Assembly: GCA_027318945.1 (NCBI GenBank)
Contig: DAHVOF010000069.1
Location: 1 to 16,591 of the forward strand
DNA length: 16,591 bases
Reading direction: 5' to 3'
Source: Actinomycetota bacterium
GTDB lineage: Bacteria; Actinomycetota; Acidimicrobiia; Acidimicrobiales; Acidimicrobiaceae
Below, one piece after another: positions 13,967-16,591 of this stretch; position 1 is the first letter of the stretch, and each line of letters opens with the position of its first letter. The notes beneath the pieces are model-generated. The model made no database searches, was not told the DNA's origin, and worked only from the letters and a program-made list of their open reading frames with translations. A program made the position numbers and the translations under genes.

Positions 13967-15109
13967 TCAGCTTTCGAGAGCCACAACATCGGAAGGATCG
14001 ACCCACGCGAAGACACGCTCGGCCCTATGGATTCGAAGCGAAGCGTCCGATCGAATCCTGAGTTCAGATTCTCCGATCTTAATCACATGGTCGATGCGGT
14101 CGCCCAAGAACGCTGTCGCCATTTGCTGCCCTTCAAAGCAGTTGGCTTGCGTACCGGCCGGAGGCTGCGTGCTCAGCCTGATGTGTTCAGGCCTGAAACA
14201 AACCACCACACGGGACCCACGAGCGCGCCCATGCTGGCCAGCGACGTGGATAGCTCCAATCCCGGTGCTGACTACCATCTCGCTATCGCTCGCATCCGCG
14301 ACGGTTCCCTCGAGGAAATTCGCCCCGCCAAGAAAATCCGCGACATATCGGGACGAGGGATTTCCATATATCTCGCGCGGAGTTCCCAACTGGACGATCT
14401 TGCCCGCACTCATTATCGCGACGCGGGAAGAAAGGCTGAGCGCCTCGCCCTGGTCATGGGTCACGTAGATAGCTGTGACTCCGGTCTCCCTTTGAAGCCG
14501 TTTCAGCTCCAGGCGCATGCTCTCTCTAAGCTTCGCGTCGAGATTGGAGAGCGGCTCGTCGAGAAGTATTATCGGCGGCTCCGTCACCAGGGCCCTGGCC
14601 AGTGCCAGCCTTTGCTGCTGGCCTCCCGAGAGTTGGGTTGCCGAGTGGTTCACGTAGTCGAGAAGACCGACGGTCTCGAGCATCTGCTCCACCCTGTCCT
14701 TTACAACCTGCGCCGCAGGACGCTGCTTGCGCGGAAGTACCTCGAGAGGAAAGGCCACGTTTTTGAAAACGGTCATATGCGGCCAGATCGCATAGGACTG
14801 GAAGACCATCGAGATTCCCCGCCGATTGACTGGGACGTTGATTCCTGACTCGCTGTCGAAGAGCACCTGGTCGCGCAGGCGAACCGAGCCAGAGCTCGGA
14901 CGCTCGAGCCCGGCGATGGAGCGCAGGGTCGTGGTCTTTCCACAACCTGAAGGCCCGAGCAGTGTGAAAAGCTCCCCCTGGGCCACCTCGAAGCTCACTC
15001 CGTCGATCCCTCCGGTCCGGCTCCTCGCATCGGCAAGGGGTCCCTGCGAGCCGAGCCCCCTTGCGGCATCTACCGGAAAATGCGTCACCAGGTCCTTAAC
15101 CGAAAGCAC
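13967..15109 (-). CDS. Orphan import-type ABC ATPase, PotA/FbpC-like, with TOBE tail
   Basis: Encodes 380 residues of the binding-protein-dependent importer ATPase class (polyamine, iron or phosphonate type). Walker A GPSGCGKTT (52-60), Q-loop in MVFQSYAIWPHMTVFKNVAF (Q104), signature LSGGQQQRLALARAL (160-174), Walker B IILLDE (180-185) followed by PLSNLDAKLR, and switch histidine in VTHDQGEAL (H218). YAIWPHMTVFKNVAF is the version common in Fe3+/2-aminoethylphosphonate-like systems. Residues about 262-380 form a TOBE-like regulatory domain containing FRPEHIRLS. An N-terminal insertion of roughly 20 residues (AARGLGSQGPLADARSRTGG) separates the first two strands. The GTG start follows GGAGGG at good spacing. 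No permease or binding protein lies on either side, so its partners must be elsewhere and the substrate cannot be stated. Confidence 0.9.
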   Translation of the reverse strand: MLSVKDLVTHFPVDAARGLGSQGPLADARSRTGGIDGVSFEVAQGELFTLLGPSGCGKTTTLRSIAGLERPSSGSVRLRDQVLFDSESGINVPVNRRGISMVFQSYAIWPHMTVFKNVAFPLEVLPRKQRPAAQVVKDRVEQMLETVGLLDYVNHSATQLSGGQQQRLALARALVTEPPIILLDEPLSNLDAKLRESMRLELKRLQRETGVTAIYVTHDQGEALSLSSRVAIMSAGKIVQLGTPREIYGNPSSRYVADFLGGANFLEGTVADASDSEMVVSTGIGAIHVAGQHGRARGSRVVVCFRPEHIRLSTQPPAGTQANCFEGQQMATAFLGDRIDHVIKIGESELRIRSDASLRIHRAERVFAWVDPSDVVALES

Positions 15110-15196
15110 TTGCCATTCCCTCCACTCGCATCTTATTCGTCGATCTCACCCGCAGCCCGGCTGGAATCTGCCATCTGAAGCAGACAAAGTGAGGTC

Positions 15197-16591
15197 TCAC
15201 ACTGGCCACCCGTCAACCATGGCTTCATCACCAAACATCGCCACGTCCACCACATACGCCCCTCCGCCTTTCGGTCCGACTATGACAGGATTGAGATCTA
15301 TGCCTCCGATCCACTGGGCATCGCCTACAAGTGCCTTAGAGAACAAAGAAACCAGCCCACAGAGAGCATCGACATCAGAAGGCCCCTGACCGCGCGCACC
15401 TTTGAGAACAGGCCAAATCCTGAGCTTCTCGAGCATTCGAAGGGCCTCCGCTGATGAGACCGGAGGTACTCCCCAAACGGCGTCGCGAAGGATCTCCGTG
15501 TATATTCCCCCAGAGCCCACGACGAGGAGTGGGCCCCAGGTCGGGTCCCGCTTCATGCCCACGATGATCTCGACCCCGCCCGGCAACATCTTCTGAACTT
15601 CGAATGATAGACGGCCGCCCGAAGTGGAGCCTTCAGGGGAAAGCAGCTCGGACATTTCGCGACAGGCCATCGCCACGGAATACTCATCTGACAGATTGAG
15701 AGCCACCCCTCCCGCGTCAGACTTGTGGACCATCTCCGGCACCACGGCTTTCACGACAACTGGATAGCCCAACTCTTCAGCGATGGCCACAGCAGCTTCG
15801 GCATCATCTGCAAGATCGCTCGGAACATATGGGATTCTTGAATCCGAGAGCCACTTTCGAGCCTGGGCAAGCGAAAGCGGCGCGGAGCCGACAGAACCCG
15901 AAACACCTGCCTCGCTCGGAATCCCCTCGAGACTCCTCGCTTCGTTCGTTGGAGAACCGAGCCATGAGCTGAATCCAGCTAGCGCCGCGATGGCGTTTCG
16001 GTAGCTCATCACGAAGGTCACGCCAAGCTCCCGGAACAAGCTCCACCAGGAAGGGTCGAACCGCTCATAGGCCCGCGAGAGCACAAGCGGGACCGCTCCG
16101 GCGGAGCGGATCAGGTCGAATACCTCCCGATATAGCGATGACTGCGAAGTAGACGGCTTTTGGGACATGTTGAGCCTCACGGCCACGACATTGACGGCGC
16201 CATCTGAAGCCAATGTCCGTAAGCTCGCCGAGAAAGCCTCCGGCCGTGTGGTTCGGCTGTTCTGCAGATCCAAGGGATTGCCGATGAGAGTCGCCTTTCC
16301 CAACTCATTGCGCAGCCGGGCGAGCGTGTCAGCGCCTAAAGACGCCAGCGCAAGGCCTTCTCGATCCGCAATGTCGCAGATCAGGCTGGTCTCTCCCCCC
16401 GAGATGGTCGCAAAGGCGACTCCAAGCCCGGACGCAGCGCCTACCTCTGACATCTCTTTTCTCAAGCCGTCAAATAGCGTTATCGTCTCGAGAAATTCGT
16501 CGATGTCGAATGCCTGGCAGACTCCCGCCGTTTCGAAGATAGCTTGCCAACCCTGGTTGGGACTCGATAGGCGTCCGATATGGGCGATCGA
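15197..16591 (-). CDS. ADP-forming acyl-CoA synthetase, C-terminal part (5' end outside window)
   Basis: The reading frame is open to the window edge, giving 464 residues of a longer protein. The internal TTG at 16465 is not the start. The first part (HIGRLSSPNQGWQAIFETAGVC, FLETITLFDGL, FATISGGETSLICDIADREGL, GNPLDL) matches the second CoA-ligase-type domain of acetyl/acyl-CoA synthetases (ADP-forming). After a linker, the ATP-grasp_5 domain begins near LSLAQARKWLSDSRIPYVPS and contains GYPVVVKAVVPEMVHKSDAGGV, VEIIVGMKRDPTWGPLLVVGSGG and IGGIDLNPVIV. Related enzymes interconvert acyl-CoA, ADP and phosphate with acid, ATP and CoA. Single-chain members also carry an N-terminal CoA-binding domain with the phosphorylated histidine, expected upstream of this window. 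Chain-length preference is not visible. The next gene starts 87 bp downstream. Confidence 0.92.
   Translation of the reverse strand, partial: SIAHIGRLSSPNQGWQAIFETAGVCQAFDIDEFLETITLFDGLRKEMSEVGAASGLGVAFATISGGETSLICDIADREGLALASLGADTLARLRNELGKATLIGNPLDLQNSRTTRPEAFSASLRTLASDGAVNVVAVRLNMSQKPSTSQSSLYREVFDLIRSAGAVPLVLSRAYERFDPSWWSLFRELGVTFVMSYRNAIAALAGFSSWLGSPTNEARSLEGIPSEAGVSGSVGSAPLSLAQARKWLSDSRIPYVPSDLADDAEAAVAIAEELGYPVVVKAVVPEMVHKSDAGGVALNLSDEYSVAMACREMSELLSPEGSTSGGRLSFEVQKMLPGGVEIIVGMKRDPTWGPLLVVGSGGIYTEILRDAVWGVPPVSSAEALRMLEKLRIWPVLKGARGQGPSDVDALCGLVSLFSKALVGDAQWIGGIDLNPVIVGPKGGGAYVVDVAMFGDEAMVDGWPV

Noticed and set aside
13871..14848. Long plus-strand open frame of 325 codons, and a similar one at 13024-13668
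   Set aside because: Both are antisense shadows of ABC ATPase genes with complete Walker and signature motifs.

Overview
The window looks like chromosomal DNA from a mid-GC actinobacterium. This rests on frequent TTG/GTG starts behind good Shine-Dalgarno sequences, an actinobacterial-type ECF sigma / zinc-finger anti-sigma pair, NatAB-type exporters, and a Nur-like (nickel Fur-family) operator in front of a nickel permease. An Acidimicrobiia-like lineage is only a guess. There are no rRNA or tRNA genes, no CRISPR array and no phage block. Most genes are on the minus strand.

Layout. (1) 132-940 (+): a toxin-antitoxin-like pair, a BrnT-like protein followed by a ribbon-helix-helix antitoxin with a helical tail, with a 16-bp perfect palindrome at the toxin start. 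(2) About 980-1445 (-): a frameshifted, 3'-truncated transposase relic resembling the IS1634 family. (3) 1515-4564 (-): two overlapping genes for different MutS-like ATPases. Neither has a mismatch-recognition domain, and both carry an unusual NE(S)F Walker B. (4) 5093-6208 (-): a NiCoT nickel/cobalt permease whose promoter (6252-6283) is overlapped by a near-perfect Nur box. (5) 6284-7419: a mostly non-coding, apparently decayed stretch with one possible small two-helix membrane protein. (6) 7420-9246 (+): an ABC exporter, ATPase plus permease. (7) 9651-11321 (-): an ECF sigma factor and its membrane anti-sigma factor, which carries a large LppX/LolA-like outer domain. (8) 11432-13644 (-): a second, NatAB-type ABC exporter. 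(9) 13967-15109 (-): an orphan PotA/FbpC-type import ATPase with a TOBE-like tail. (10) 15197 to the window end (-): the C-terminal part of an ADP-forming acyl-CoA synthetase.

How the parts may work together. The MutS-like pair is probably one heteromeric machine: the genes share a 4-bp overlap, are paralogous, and have lost different conserved residues. The sigma/anti-sigma pair sits between two drug- or peptide-type exporters. The sigma gene and the second exporter share an upstream motif (CGAAAATTTT plus TTTACG on the + strand), which makes a small envelope-stress regulon plausible but unproven. The nickel permease looks self-contained and metal-repressed.

The strongest leads are the MutS-like pair, the Nur box / promoter overlap, and the shared sigma/exporter motif.
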